Source: a virus. From it: DNA of 40,995 bases. Shown here piece after piece: positions 1 to 9,519 of this stretch (positions are counted from its first letter, which is position 1; every line of letters starts with the position of its first letter). Both the position numbers and the translations under genes were made by a program. The notes beneath the pieces are model-generated. The model was given only the letters and a program-made list of their open reading frames with translations, ran no database searches and had not been told where the DNA came from. The stretch is from IMG/VR virus record IMGVR_UViG_3300025106_000004, positions 1-40,995 of that record; one strand, 5' to 3'.

Positions 1-37
1 TTCGCATTGGGGTTATTACTGAATGCAAGTGGGCAGC

Positions 38-56
38 AAAAAGCCCCTTGGGCGGG
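38..56 (-). terminator. Possible terminator of the host tRNA-Ser gene
   Basis: Read on the minus strand, just past the 3' end of the tRNA half, a short GCCC/GGGC hairpin is followed by five T residues. The stem is only four pairs, so support is modest. It would end the host tRNA transcript and now lies downstream of the detached 3' half. Confidence 0.35.
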
Positions 57-71
57 GGTTGATGGTGAGCA

Positions 72-127
72 TGGCGGAAGAGGTGAGATTCGAACTCACG
101 GACCCTTGCGAGTCGACGGTTTTCAAG
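72..127 (-). pseudogene. 3' half of the host tRNA-Ser(UGA), split by the prophage
   Basis: On the minus strand this contains the anticodon-loop bases CTTGAAA, the 3' anticodon stem ACCGT, a class II variable arm, a T arm GTGAG-TTCGAAT-CTCAC, the acceptor strand CTCTTCC and an encoded GCCA end. No 5' half lies beside it. Its acceptor strand pairs perfectly with GGAAGAG at 40907-40901, at the other end of the prophage. Joined at the 7-bp core the halves make an 88-nt tRNA-Ser with perfect acceptor and anticodon stems. As it stands the fragment cannot be a functional tRNA. Confidence 0.9.
121..127. other. attL core of the prophage (TTTCAAG)
   Basis: TTTCAAG occurs here and at 40869-40875, at the two junctions between tRNA halves and phage DNA. 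It is the anticodon loop of tRNA-Ser(UGA) read on the opposite strand. Outside the 7 bp the two junctions diverge immediately, so this is the likely overlap region for strand exchange by the tyrosine integrase at 39558-40622. Sequence before 121 is host; sequence after 127 is phage. Confidence 0.85.
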
Positions 128-146
128 TCTTCGGTGGAATCCTTAA

Positions 147-160
147 AAATCAACAGCTTG
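147..160 (+). repeat. Direct repeat AAATCAACAGCTTG, left att copy
   Basis: This 14-mer is identical to 40838-40851. In the circular phage the two copies would flank the attachment core in direct orientation, 19 bp away on this side and 17 bp on the other. Integrase, excisionase or IHF binding are possible roles; none can be assigned from sequence alone. Confidence 0.7.
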
Positions 161-171
161 AGTCGAATTCA

Positions 172-249
172 TTTCCGCAACCCGCCATATTTTTTGGCCT
201 GTAAGGTGTTGATTTTACTGGCGCGTTACATGTAGTTGCGGAAACGATT
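172..249. repeat. Left arm-type integrase sites (GTTGCGGAAA family)
   Basis: An inverted copy TTTCCGCAAC lies at 172-181 and a direct copy GTTGCGGAAACGATT at 235-249. The same element occurs three times near the right end (40786-40821) and was not noticed elsewhere. Short repeats clustered in both att arms next to a tyrosine integrase are typical arm-binding sites. The role is inferred from position. Confidence 0.65.
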
Positions 250-262
250 ATTGCATAAAAGT

Positions 263-295
263 GCCCCCATGCGACTACCCTTTCGGGCTGGGGGC
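263..295 (-). terminator. Hairpin downstream of the lysis genes, possible late terminator
   Basis: GCCCCCA (263-269) pairs with TGGGGGC (89 to 95 of the same hundred, 289-295), and an inner CCC/GGG pair encloses TTTC. On the minus strand it is followed by ACTTTTAT, a weak T tract. It lies about 100 bases past the endolysin stop at the end of the long late operon, where a terminator is expected. Nothing else is recognised between 128 and 399 apart from the att repeats; no credible reading frame lies there. Confidence 0.4.
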
Positions 296-399
296 TGCGC
301 TATCGGCTCCAGCCATGACCAGGGCCGTCCTGGCAGGTTCTCGCGCTGGTATTGCCGCCCCAGCGCCCCCGTTGGCTTTCCGGGTCATGAAGGCGGGGC

Positions 400-831
400 T
401 TAAATCAAGTCGGCTTCGGCCTTCCTTCGACGCACCAGGCCGGGCAGCACGCGGCCACCACCACGCACCCAGCGCATGAGCTGGGTCTTCGCTTCGTCCC
501 AGTCCTCGGCGTTGACCTTGCGGCGCAGAGTGGATGCCTGAAGGTTGCCCAGGCCAAGGTTGTAGGAGAAGTCAGCAATGGCGCTCAGGCGCGTGCCGGC
601 GATGCCAGGGCACAGGGCCAGCGTGCCACGCGCGAAACGCATGGCGTCCTGCTGCATGCGACGGTCGGCATACTCCTGCGTCCAGGCTTGGCCAGGCACA
701 ACGTCCGGGCCGGTCGAGCCCCAGCCGCATGTCCACACACCGGCCGGGCACAGGTAAGGCATGAGCCGGCACCCCTCGAAGGTCCGGATCAGAACGTAGA
801 GCTGCGCCAGGTCAGCCGATCCGACGGTCAC
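400..831 (-). CDS. Endolysin, GH24 (T4/P22-type) lysozyme
   Basis: This muramidase should cut the MurNAc-GlcNAc backbone of peptidoglycan to release virions. Counting from a TTG at 852, it shows the lysozyme triad spacing E26-x8-C35-x5-T41, with Cys at the position T4 lysozyme fills with Asp, plus the WTCGWGST stretch and the conserved FSYNLG region. I prefer the GTG at 831 (143 residues). It leaves about 18 residues before the catalytic Glu, usual for the family, and overlaps the holin stop by 20 bases; a start at TTG 852 is possible. No signal peptide or SAR segment is visible, so a holin is needed for access to the wall. No spanin pair was recognised nearby. Confidence 0.9.
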   Translation of the reverse strand: MTVGSADLAQLYVLIRTFEGCRLMPYLCPAGVWTCGWGSTGPDVVPGQAWTQEYADRRMQQDAMRFARGTLALCPGIAGTRLSAIADFSYNLGLGNLQASTLRRKVNAEDWDEAKTQLMRWVRGGGRVLPGLVRRRKAEADLI

Positions 832-1282
832 GGCTGAGCACCCGCGAAGCAAAGTAGAAGCCGATGATGACGCCGACCAGCTCCCGGTCCCAGTCGCCCA
901 TCTTCCAGCCCTGAGCGTTCAGGGCCACGACCCACAGGTACAGGGCGATCGACGCGGCGGCCGGTCGGATGATGCCGTTCCACAGGTCGGCGATGAAGAT
1001 GCCAGAGCGCTCGGTCGCGCGACCAGTCGCCTGCATCCAGGCGCTGGCCTCGATGCGAGCGATGTCGGCGTCTGCCTGGACGACCACCTCCTTGACGCCA
1101 AGCTCGGACTGAAGGCGCAGGCGCTCGCAGTCGCGCGTATGGCGCTTGTCATCCAGATCGGCCTGGAGCCGGAGCATTTCCAGCTCGTGCTTGTGGTCCT
1201 GCCGTTTGTTGAGCCAGGCGGATACCTGGCCCCAGATCATGCGGAAGGCCGCACCACCCAGGAAAGAAAGAATCGCGCTCAT
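812..1282 (-). CDS. Putative holin (coiled coil plus membrane segments)
   Basis: This 156-residue protein has a hydrophobic N-terminus (about residues 3-18) and a long charged, heptad-like middle rich in Lys, Glu, Asp and Arg (about 25-80). Two hydrophobic segments follow: about 100-120, containing the WNGIIRPAAA turn, and about 133-148. The layout resembles the three-TM holins of gene-transfer-agent type. It lies directly upstream of, and overlaps, the endolysin gene, the classic lysis-cassette order. It should form the inner-membrane hole that times lysis. No family-defining motif is visible, so the call rests on topology and position; a spanin-like role is less likely. Confidence 0.6.
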   Translation of the reverse strand: MSAILSFLGGAAFRMIWGQVSAWLNKRQDHKHELEMLRLQADLDDKRHTRDCERLRLQSELGVKEVVVQADADIARIEASAWMQATGRATERSGIFIADLWNGIIRPAAASIALYLWVVALNAQGWKMGDWDRELVGVIIGFYFASRVLSRDRRIG

Positions 1283-1338
1283 TGATGCACCCCCATACAG
1301 GGATGCTATGGGCGCGACCCTTCAGTCCCGGATATTTG

Positions 1339-4300
1339 TCACTCGTTGTCGAGCGCGTCGGACATCACACGCACGCGGCGCTGGCGCAGGGCGCGCATTT
1401 GTTCGGCAGTGGCCTCGCCGTCGTCATCGCGTGCCAGCTCCTGGCGGATCGAGCCGTTGATCTTGCGCACCGACTTCTCGGCAGCGGAGAACTCCAGCAT
1501 CTTCTTGCGACCCTTGGCCGGATCGCCATCGCCAAGCTCGGCAGCGACCTTGCGGGCCTCGTCCTGGCGGCCGTTCTTGACGTAGTAGTCGAAGGTCTGC
1601 TTGGCATCGAGCACGCGCTTGCGGTCGTCGTAGTAGGCCCGCTCGCGCTGCGCGTCGTCGTTGGCCCCATAGAAGCGACTGGCCAGCGGCACGCGGTTGA
1701 CGCTCACGTCTTTGCCGCGCGATCCGGCTTGTGCGGTGTCGATCGCCTGGTCAAGCGTGCGGCCAGGACCACCGGTCATCGTGTAGAAGACGTGCTTCAT
1801 GATGTCGGGGCTGATGTCGATCGCACCGGGTTTCACCTTGTCGCCGCCGGTCGCGTCGTTGAGCATCTTGGATGCGCCGATCCACACGTCAGGCGTGCTC
1901 TCAAAGTGGCGGGTATAGGCAGGCTTGGGGTCGGTCTTGCCGAAGCCTCGGTCAGCCGACTTATAGACCGGCGCGCCAGTGAAGGACTTGTTCTCGGCGA
2001 TTTGAACGGCAGGGTCAAGCACGCTGGGCGCAATGAGCTGGCCAAGCGACGGAGACGCACCAAGCGGACTGAACGCATCGAGGAACACCCCTGCAATGCT
2101 CCAGCCGTACTCAGAGGCGTTGCGCGGATTCTTGCGGAAGATGGCATCCGACAGAAGGCGACCGGCGTTGTGGAAGACGTGAGGCCCCAGCGGCAGCGGC
2201 ACCTTGACGTATTCGCCAGGGCGCATCGGGTTCATGAAAATCCAGTTGCGAGACTTCTCGAACTCGGGGATCAAGTCGTATCGGTTGCGCTTGGTCTCTT
2301 CATCGTCGCCAGCGGCCATGCGGTTTATGGCATCGAGCACGAAGCCCATGACAGCGATACCGCCAACAAACGCCTGAGCCTTGCGACTCGTGACCATGGC
2401 CTGCGCCAGCCGGGCCGTACCCTGCACGCTCGCGTTGAAGAACATGTAGAGCGAATTGATCGGGGGGGTCAGGTTGCCCTTGCGGTTGAAGTTGACCGTG
2501 ATGTTCTTGGCGATGCTGGCGGCCTTGGCCGTTGAGACATTGGCGTCGCGCGCGGCCTGGAAGACGGACAGGCGCACCGCGTTTTCGATGATGTCGTTGT
2601 AGTCGTCCACGAACTCCAGGGCCAGGCGAGCCAGTCGGCGCGGGTCCGACTTGCCTTGCTGCATGCGGGCGACTTCTTTTTCCAGGTCGGCCATGCGCTT
2701 GTCCGAATTCTCGAACACCTGCATGTACCCAGTGGTGCCGCCTGCTTCCTTGAACTCGCTGGCGTAGCGTGCCCACTGGCCGGTGCCTTGGCCACGGACG
2801 ATCGCGTGCATACCCTTGAACGCCTTGGGCAGGTTGGCCATGGCCTCACGCTGCAATCCTTCGGCGTCGGTGCCCTCCAGGTTGACCAGTGCGCCCTGGA
2901 TGTCGCGGGCAAAGTTGGTCAGCCAGAACATCGGGTTGCGCTGGGTCAGCAAGGAAGCCAAGAAGCGCGTGCCCTTGTTGGCCACCTCCAGAATCTTGTT
3001 CATCGGTGCGATGTCCAGATTCTTCATGGCGTGGGCCATGGCCATCGCGCGCTCACTGTCCTTGCTGAAGACAATGAAGTGCTCCTGGCCGTAGTGCTTG
3101 ACCATGACCACGTTGTCAGCGGTCTGGTACAGGGGATCGACAGCGCTGCGGATCACCAGACCCGTGTCCTTGTCGATGCGCGGTTTTGTAGGCGGAACGT
3201 CAACCTTCCAGAAGTCCGGGTTCGGGTACTGCTTGGCCATGGCCAGAAGCGTGCGACCGACGACGGCCTTCTCGGCGCGGATCGCACCAGTCTCAGCCTG
3301 CGCGACGATGTTGGCCAGGATGTTGACCACTTCACGGTTGGAGCCCACTGCGCGCTTGGATTCAGGGCCTCGAATGCTGAAACCCATACCCTTCGGCGTG
3401 CCCGTGCTCTTGATGTCGCGCTGGAGCGGGACGTAGTGCTTGTACGCGGCTTCCCAGGCCGCCACGACGCCAGCATCCTCCAGGCCGTCGGCGACCAGGT
3501 TGGTGCGGGTGTCGGCCAACAGTTGGTCCACATCGGCAGCAATCAGGGAAAGCGCCTTGTCCTTACCTGCGGCATTGAAGTCGGCGAGCACTTTTGCGGC
3601 CTCTTGGTCGCTCATGCCGGACAGGGCATCGTTGTCCTGCATGCCGGGGTTGATCGCCTTCATCGCAGCATTGCGCTCGGGCGCATGGCGAGCGTGCAGG
3701 TACTGGTTCACGTCGTCCATGGTGACGCCGACGTTCTTGCCTGCGACTGCAATCTTCTTCAGAAGCGGCTCGACCTGCTCGTCGTAAATGCGCGAGACGC
3801 GCGCGGCCACGCGACCGTGGTACAACTCTTCGCCCAGGTAGGCGTCCTTGGACTCGGACATCTTGCCATAACGCTCTGCAATCGCATCGCGCACGCGCTT
3901 CACGTCGATCTTGTTGTTCTGGATCGCGCGGATGAAGGCGTCGCCGGTACCGGGCTCAGTGACTGTCCAAGAAGTGGAAGCCGATGCCACGCCCTGGCTG
4001 AACAGCACCGCCGTGGTGTTCTGATTTGGCGTGCCGCCAGACATGCGGACCGTTTCCATGACAAACCGCTCGGCCGTCGAGGCATTGGCTTCACGCAGCC
4101 ATTTCGCCAGCCGCGCCATGCCAAATACTTCCGCGACCCGCGCCAGAGCCTGCGCGATGCGCTGGATCGTCGTGGGGGTGGGCTTGTTCGTACCTTCGGC
4201 AAGATTCTCGGCAACCTCTGCAAGCGCTTCTTCAACGGCCAGCGCTTCGTAGTTGGCCAGCCGGTCCCCGGTCAGAGCGCCGCGCTCTTCATACATCGAG

Positions 4301-7300
4301 CGTTTGTCCTGGCCATCGACCGACTTCTTCCAAGTCGTGGCAAGCCGACGCACCACCGCGTCGCCAGCCGCCAGGTCCAGCATCGACGCGATATAGTCTG
4401 CATTTCGGGTGAAGCGAACTTTCGCGCCCCGGTGAAACAGCTCATGAAAGACCGTCTGATGAACGTCGATGACCGAGCCGATGTTGTCGGCGAAAAGAAG
4501 TATTCGTCCATCTGGGAGAGTACCCCCCATTGGACGTATTCCAGACGCGACCGTAACCCCAGCGGCAGCGGGGTCAGCGAAGACTTCGATCCCAGGAGCG
4601 TCCGGGACACCCTTTATGGCCGTCTGTGCGGCCTTGCGAACCGCATCAAGCGACATCTTCCCTGGAACTGACGCATCACGGCCAACCGGGCTGTATAGAC
4701 GCATGCCGTCAGCGTCTGTCTGGTCCGTGTCACGGAACAGCATGACACCCTTGTCGGTCTCACGGGACTCGACGGTCTGGAAGAAGTGATCGAAGCCTGC
4801 ACGGATTGCTGGAATCTCCCCGGCCGTGGGGTACGGGTAGCTGTCCTCCAGCTCGAAGCCGATGGCCTCGGCAGCCTTCCAGGTCTCGGGCGAAACGATG
4901 TTGGCCAGGTAGTCGTTGGATGCGTCCTGGTCCTGGAGCTTGGAAATCAGGTAAGACTCGAAGGCGCGCGCCGACATTTCCGGGTCAGTCGTCCAGTATT
5001 CCTTGGAGCGCTTGGCGTCCAGCTTGGCCGACCGCGCCTTGATGGCGGTTTCACGGATGGACTTCATCACCGCGCCAAAGGCTTCGATCATTTCCTTGCG
5101 GACCGCGCCCTGGTGCTGGAAAGCGGACCCACGGGACGCGAGCGACACATCGAGGGCGTCGGTCATCATGCCGTCGCCCTTGGCGCGCATGCGAGAGAAG
5201 TAGTTGTCCAGGGCGTGCCACCACTCATGGCCAAGTGAGCCCGCGCCGGACTTCTTGGTCAGGTTGATGACCACCTTGCCTGGCTCGTAGTGCGCAGCGG
5301 CCGGGTTCACGCCACCGCCACCACGGGCACCGAAGGCCAAGCCAAGTTCGCCGTTAAGCGATAGCGCCTTGGGCGGCACACCAATGATGGCAGCCATGTC
5401 CATGAGCGCATCGAAGGCGTCGTTCAAGTCTTTCTGGCGGCGACCCTGCTCGACCCAGTTGCCAAACTCCACGCCACGGAAGCCGAACGTCTCGCCAAAC
5501 ATCTGCGGCGTCACGTCCTGGCCGTTGCGCATGTCTTCGCCGACGCGCGGCTCGTTGGTGTCGCGGCGCTCGCGCGGGATTTCCTTGGACTTCTCCAGCT
5601 TGGCAACCAGCTCGGCCTGGTTGTTGAAGCGGTAGTCGCGCGCGGCCTTGATGTTGTCAAAAGGCCCGGCCAGGAAAATCGGGTTGCGACCGACTTTCTT
5701 GCCAACCCAGTACCCCTTGGAATCGCGTCGAGAATAAATCTCGAAGCTCGTCTCCTTCTTCTTGGCAGCGGGGTTGATGTCAAGAGAGTCGTAGCGCTCC
5801 TTGAATGCCTTGAGCGCTTCTTCCTTGGTGAAGCCTGTTGCGAGTTGGCGCGGCCAGTTGCTGAATGCTGTGGCTGCCGCCTCCTTCTCGACCGTCCAGA
5901 TCACCTTGGCTGGTTTGTACTCAATGCCGTTATGGATCGAATACTGGCCAGAACTCAGGCGCACACCGCTGAGCGATTGGCGATGACCCACAAGCATGTA
6001 AAGCTCGACGCGGCCAGCGACATCGCGCATTCCCTTTGATGTGAATTGCGTCATGAGCTGCTTGGCGCGCTCGACATCGAGGCGGCCGTCCATGAGCTTC
6101 ATGGTCGTCTCGCGCAGCAGTCGGACCTGATCCGCCCATTGCTTGAGCTTCCAGGACTGGCGTGGCTTGTTGGCCGGAATCTCGTCGCGCGCTGCATGAG
6201 CGAAGGCAACAGCCCAAGGGCTTGCGCCGCCATCGAGCAGTGCCTGGTAATCCGGCTGCGGCCAGATTTTGGACAGCGGCTGATTGGCGATGTCGTCGTC
6301 TGCGACCGCGCCCAGGTCGTCCTGGAAGGATGTCCAGACATCCTTGCGAGCGCCACCAATCTTCTCGCCGAAGTCCTCGATCTTGCCGTTTGGCTTGGCG
6401 GTAGCGCGCGGGTCTGGTGTTGGCTCCACAGTCGTGATGGCGACACCATTCCCGTCGAAGGGCTCGAAGCTCTGTGCAGCCAGCTCGCCGTCCTCGGGGT
6501 TCCACCAAAGCGTGATCGGCTTGTTCAGGCTGTCGGCCATTTTCTGGATGCGCTTGGCCATTTCCTTGCCATCAGACTCGGTTGACCCTTCCTTCACAAA
6601 GGCGTTGGCCACGGCTTGGGCTGGCGTCATGCCAGGCGACGGCATGGGCGCTTGCGCATCTTGCGATGCAGGCGGACTGCTGAAGATGTCCGTCTGGCCA
6701 CGGGATGCGGCCACATCGGCAGGTCGGTCGCTGCCGGTCAGAGCGAAGTCGTCGCGCTGGGCATCGGCTTGGGTCTTCTGTTCCGCCTCGCGGTCCAGGC
6801 GAGCGCGCTCCTGCTCGGCTTGCTCCAGCTTGGCAAGCCGGTCCTCGATGTCCTTCGGGGTGTAGCTGGTCAGTCCTTCGGCTTGGATGTCTTCGGCGGG
6901 TCGGCTCGCTTGAGCTGATCCAGCGTCTTGCGATCCTGCGGGTCGGGCTGCTTGCCCGCCAGCATCTTCTTGAACAGGCTCACGCCCTGCGGGCTGCGCC
7001 AGACTTTCTTGGCTTCCTCGTTCATCTTCGGGCCTCAGTTGGTTGATGATGTCGCCACGGCTTGCGCGTGGCACTTCCCCGAACATGTCCGATGCGGGTT
7101 TGTTCGCTTCAGTGTAGGCCATGTCGGCAGCGCGACCCAGGGCTTCCACCACGGGCTTGACGCTGCGCGAGTTGCGCACGAACAGATCGAGCACTTCACC
7201 GACAAGCGGGTCCGCAGTCATGTCCAGTTGCTGCGCGGCCTTGGCCAGGGCGATGCCTTCACGGCGCGCGTTTACGGCAATCTCGGCCGCCTGCGTCACC

Positions 7301-9516
7301 ACGTCACGGATGTCCAGTGCGCCAGCACCATCCAGGCGGGCCATCTTTGGAGCCACCTGCGCCAGTGCGGACAGCACGTTGCGGGCTTCGGGGTCTTGCG
7401 CCTGCGCGTACAGGCGGACCAGTTGGTCGTTGCCGTAGGCGCGCGAGAAGACGGCGGCGCTGATCCGGTCCACGGCCTGCTTGGTCGGTTGGCCATTGGT
7501 GTCAAGCAAGCCACCTTGCTCGGACTGAGGCATGGCGCGCACGAACTGGCGCACGGTCTCGGGAGTGATGGACCCGTCCTCGGCGAACTGGAGCGCATCC
7601 AGGCTCACGCGCTGGGCGTCGTTCTTGTCCTGCTCCACGGGAGACAGCGAGAGGTTGCCGACCGTGTTGGAAACGTCCCCGATGTCAGCGGTCAGGGAAT
7701 CCTTGGGCATGATGCGCACCAGCACCGGCTGCTTCATGCCCTTGATGACCTTTTTGCTGATGCCATGCAGGGCGTCGTCGGTCAGCTCCTTGCGGTAGCC
7801 GTCGGCCTTTGCGCTGCCGTAGGCGGTCTGCAAGCCAGCGATGCGGCCATTGCCTGCAATCGCACGGATCGCCTGCACCTGGTCGTTTCCATAGTCGATA
7901 TTGGCTGTACCGTCGGACTTGTTGGACGCAAGCACCTGGTCAGCCTCGACCACAGCGTACTGCACGGGAATGCGTCGGCCGTCGCTGGCCACCGCCACGT
8001 CTGACTTGCCGATCTGCGTGGCCGGTACCGTGCCGCCTGAGACCACGGGTGCACCGTTGGCGAAGTCGCGCGAAAAGCCCAAGCGTCCGTAGTCTGGATT
8101 GGCGGCGATGCTGGTCATTTGCGCCACTGAGGAAGGCGTCGCACGGTTGCGGTTCTGGAGCACCATTCCGTCAGCCTGCGGCGTTGGCGGCGTCCAGCCA
8201 GAACCAAGAAGGCGCTGAATCAGGTCGGACGGGGTAGAGGCAGGGCCAGGCTCAGGCGACTGCGCACGCTGCGCGGCTGCGCGCTGAACGTCAGGCGTCA
8301 GGCCCAGGTTGTTCATGCGCTCGACCTCGGCCTGGATGGCGACCAATTGATCGGACGGCATTGGGCTGGCGTTGCCCTGCGGATCGACCTGCATGGTCGG
8401 CTTCGGATTGCGAACGGACGGATCAAAGCCCAGCGCCAGCGGTTGCGGGTCTGGTTGCGGCTGTGGATCAGGCTCTTGACGCTGGGGCAGCTTATCGAAG
8501 ATGCGCGCCACGGTCTGCTGGATGACTTGCGGGGTCTGGCGGTCAGCGACTTCCTGAGCCGCCTGGTCAATCGCACGCGCCACCTGGCGCTCGATGCCAC
8601 CTTTGCCGATGTCGCCTGCATTCGTGGCCACGTCGGTACCGGCACCCACACCCAGGCCGATCATGCCGCCATACAGGCCCTGCTTGCCCATGGCGTTCAG
8701 GTCGATGTCCTCGCCCTTGGCGGTTTGCTTGCCGATGTAGTTGGACGACTCTTCGCCACCTTCTTGTAGGAATTCCTTGGCTCCGGTCTTCACGGCAGAC
8801 TTGCCGATTTCGGCTGCACCTCGAACGGCAGATTCGCCAGCAAGGCGACGCGCCACGACGCCCTCAGCACCACCGCCCAGCAACTTGCCAAGCACAAGCG
8901 ACGCTGCCGCGCTGATACCCGCGCCCTGATACCGATCGCCCATGGCCTGGCCTTCGGTATCTGCGAAGGTCTCGGCTGCGTTCTGTGCTGCGCCGGTCAC
9001 GACAGATGCGCCCGTTGCGGCTGCGCCTGGTGTGACGCTGGCCAGGCGCGGGAAGAGCTTGGCGATGGTCGGCAGCATCTTGACCGTGCCGGCAGCGGCA
9101 CCAGCGGGTAAGAACATTGAGCCGAGCGTGGAGATAGCCGTATCGGCTGCCGCGCGCGGGTTTTGCAGAACGATGCCGGGCAGGTCCGTGATGCCGACGT
9201 TGGGGTCTTGCAGCGCCTGGTTGATTTTGGACTTCTGAAAATTCAGCGCATCAGACCCAACCACCTCGTCGATGGCCTTCATGCCCTTGGACATGCTCTT
9301 GGACACACCGAGGTCGATCGTGTCACCTGTAAGCATGTTGCCCAGGTCCGCCACGCCCTTTACGATGGTCGGACCAATCTTCAGGCCAGCGGCTGCGACA
9401 TCCCTGAGATTGTCAGTCCAGCTCGCATCTGGAGAGGATGTCTCCCCATCGAGATTTCCGGTGAATTCTTTTAGCTTCGGCTGGTCAAGTTGGCCGGAAA
9501 ACTCTTTAAGGGGCAT
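1339..9516 (-). CDS. Giant polyvalent virion/ejection protein with two HExxH motifs
   Basis: At 2,725 residues it covers a fifth of the prophage. The N-terminal 300 residues carry several Ala/Gly-rich hydrophobic stretches. Around residue 555 is a GNGR motif in a ParB/DdrB-like context. HEWWH (1430-1434) and HELFH (1691-1695) are two zinc-metallopeptidase signatures. A C-terminal region near 2,340-2,420, with FNRKGN and a hydrophobic stretch, resembles the LPD38 polyvalent-associated domain. Proteins of this kind are packaged in the head and ejected with phage DNA, where they protect or process it; Bcep22-type phages carry even larger ones. It lies after the internal virion genes and before lysis. 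Its start follows the previous stop by three bases, with GGAG overlapping that stop. Confidence 0.85.
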   Translation of the reverse strand: MPLKEFSGQLDQPKLKEFTGNLDGETSSPDASWTDNLRDVAAAGLKIGPTIVKGVADLGNMLTGDTIDLGVSKSMSKGMKAIDEVVGSDALNFQKSKINQALQDPNVGITDLPGIVLQNPRAAADTAISTLGSMFLPAGAAAGTVKMLPTIAKLFPRLASVTPGAAATGASVVTGAAQNAAETFADTEGQAMGDRYQGAGISAAASLVLGKLLGGGAEGVVARRLAGESAVRGAAEIGKSAVKTGAKEFLQEGGEESSNYIGKQTAKGEDIDLNAMGKQGLYGGMIGLGVGAGTDVATNAGDIGKGGIERQVARAIDQAAQEVADRQTPQVIQQTVARIFDKLPQRQEPDPQPQPDPQPLALGFDPSVRNPKPTMQVDPQGNASPMPSDQLVAIQAEVERMNNLGLTPDVQRAAAQRAQSPEPGPASTPSDLIQRLLGSGWTPPTPQADGMVLQNRNRATPSSVAQMTSIAANPDYGRLGFSRDFANGAPVVSGGTVPATQIGKSDVAVASDGRRIPVQYAVVEADQVLASNKSDGTANIDYGNDQVQAIRAIAGNGRIAGLQTAYGSAKADGYRKELTDDALHGISKKVIKGMKQPVLVRIMPKDSLTADIGDVSNTVGNLSLSPVEQDKNDAQRVSLDALQFAEDGSITPETVRQFVRAMPQSEQGGLLDTNGQPTKQAVDRISAAVFSRAYGNDQLVRLYAQAQDPEARNVLSALAQVAPKMARLDGAGALDIRDVVTQAAEIAVNARREGIALAKAAQQLDMTADPLVGEVLDLFVRNSRSVKPVVEALGRAADMAYTEANKPASDMFGEVPRASRGDIINQLRPEDERGSQESLAQPAGREPVQEDAGGQAARPAGSQDAGSAQASRPAEDIQAEGLTSYTPKDIEDRLAKLEQAEQERARLDREAEQKTQADAQRDDFALTGSDRPADVAASRGQTDIFSSPPASQDAQAPMPSPGMTPAQAVANAFVKEGSTESDGKEMAKRIQKMADSLNKPITLWWNPEDGELAAQSFEPFDGNGVAITTVEPTPDPRATAKPNGKIEDFGEKIGGARKDVWTSFQDDLGAVADDDIANQPLSKIWPQPDYQALLDGGASPWAVAFAHAARDEIPANKPRQSWKLKQWADQVRLLRETTMKLMDGRLDVERAKQLMTQFTSKGMRDVAGRVELYMLVGHRQSLSGVRLSSGQYSIHNGIEYKPAKVIWTVEKEAAATAFSNWPRQLATGFTKEEALKAFKERYDSLDINPAAKKKETSFEIYSRRDSKGYWVGKKVGRNPIFLAGPFDNIKAARDYRFNNQAELVAKLEKSKEIPRERRDTNEPRVGEDMRNGQDVTPQMFGETFGFRGVEFGNWVEQGRRQKDLNDAFDALMDMAAIIGVPPKALSLNGELGLAFGARGGGGVNPAAAHYEPGKVVINLTKKSGAGSLGHEWWHALDNYFSRMRAKGDGMMTDALDVSLASRGSAFQHQGAVRKEMIEAFGAVMKSIRETAIKARSAKLDAKRSKEYWTTDPEMSARAFESYLISKLQDQDASNDYLANIVSPETWKAAEAIGFELEDSYPYPTAGEIPAIRAGFDHFFQTVESRETDKGVMLFRDTDQTDADGMRLYSPVGRDASVPGKMSLDAVRKAAQTAIKGVPDAPGIEVFADPAAAGVTVASGIRPMGGTLPDGRILLFADNIGSVIDVHQTVFHELFHRGAKVRFTRNADYIASMLDLAAGDAVVRRLATTWKKSVDGQDKRSMYEERGALTGDRLANYEALAVEEALAEVAENLAEGTNKPTPTTIQRIAQALARVAEVFGMARLAKWLREANASTAERFVMETVRMSGGTPNQNTTAVLFSQGVASASTSWTVTEPGTGDAFIRAIQNNKIDVKRVRDAIAERYGKMSESKDAYLGEELYHGRVAARVSRIYDEQVEPLLKKIAVAGKNVGVTMDDVNQYLHARHAPERNAAMKAINPGMQDNDALSGMSDQEAAKVLADFNAAGKDKALSLIAADVDQLLADTRTNLVADGLEDAGVVAAWEAAYKHYVPLQRDIKSTGTPKGMGFSIRGPESKRAVGSNREVVNILANIVAQAETGAIRAEKAVVGRTLLAMAKQYPNPDFWKVDVPPTKPRIDKDTGLVIRSAVDPLYQTADNVVMVKHYGQEHFIVFSKDSERAMAMAHAMKNLDIAPMNKILEVANKGTRFLASLLTQRNPMFWLTNFARDIQGALVNLEGTDAEGLQREAMANLPKAFKGMHAIVRGQGTGQWARYASEFKEAGGTTGYMQVFENSDKRMADLEKEVARMQQGKSDPRRLARLALEFVDDYNDIIENAVRLSVFQAARDANVSTAKAASIAKNITVNFNRKGNLTPPINSLYMFFNASVQGTARLAQAMVTSRKAQAFVGGIAVMGFVLDAINRMAAGDDEETKRNRYDLIPEFEKSRNWIFMNPMRPGEYVKVPLPLGPHVFHNAGRLLSDAIFRKNPRNASEYGWSIAGVFLDAFSPLGASPSLGQLIAPSVLDPAVQIAENKSFTGAPVYKSADRGFGKTDPKPAYTRHFESTPDVWIGASKMLNDATGGDKVKPGAIDISPDIMKHVFYTMTGGPGRTLDQAIDTAQAGSRGKDVSVNRVPLASRFYGANDDAQRERAYYDDRKRVLDAKQTFDYYVKNGRQDEARKVAAELGDGDPAKGRKKMLEFSAAEKSVRKINGSIRQELARDDDGEATAEQMRALRQRRVRVMSDALDNE

Positions 9517-9519
9517 TCA

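Noticed and set aside
2656-4671. 671-residue open frame on the + strand inside the polyvalent gene
   Set aside because: Antisense shadow in GC-rich DNA; the minus-strand gene has clear domains throughout.
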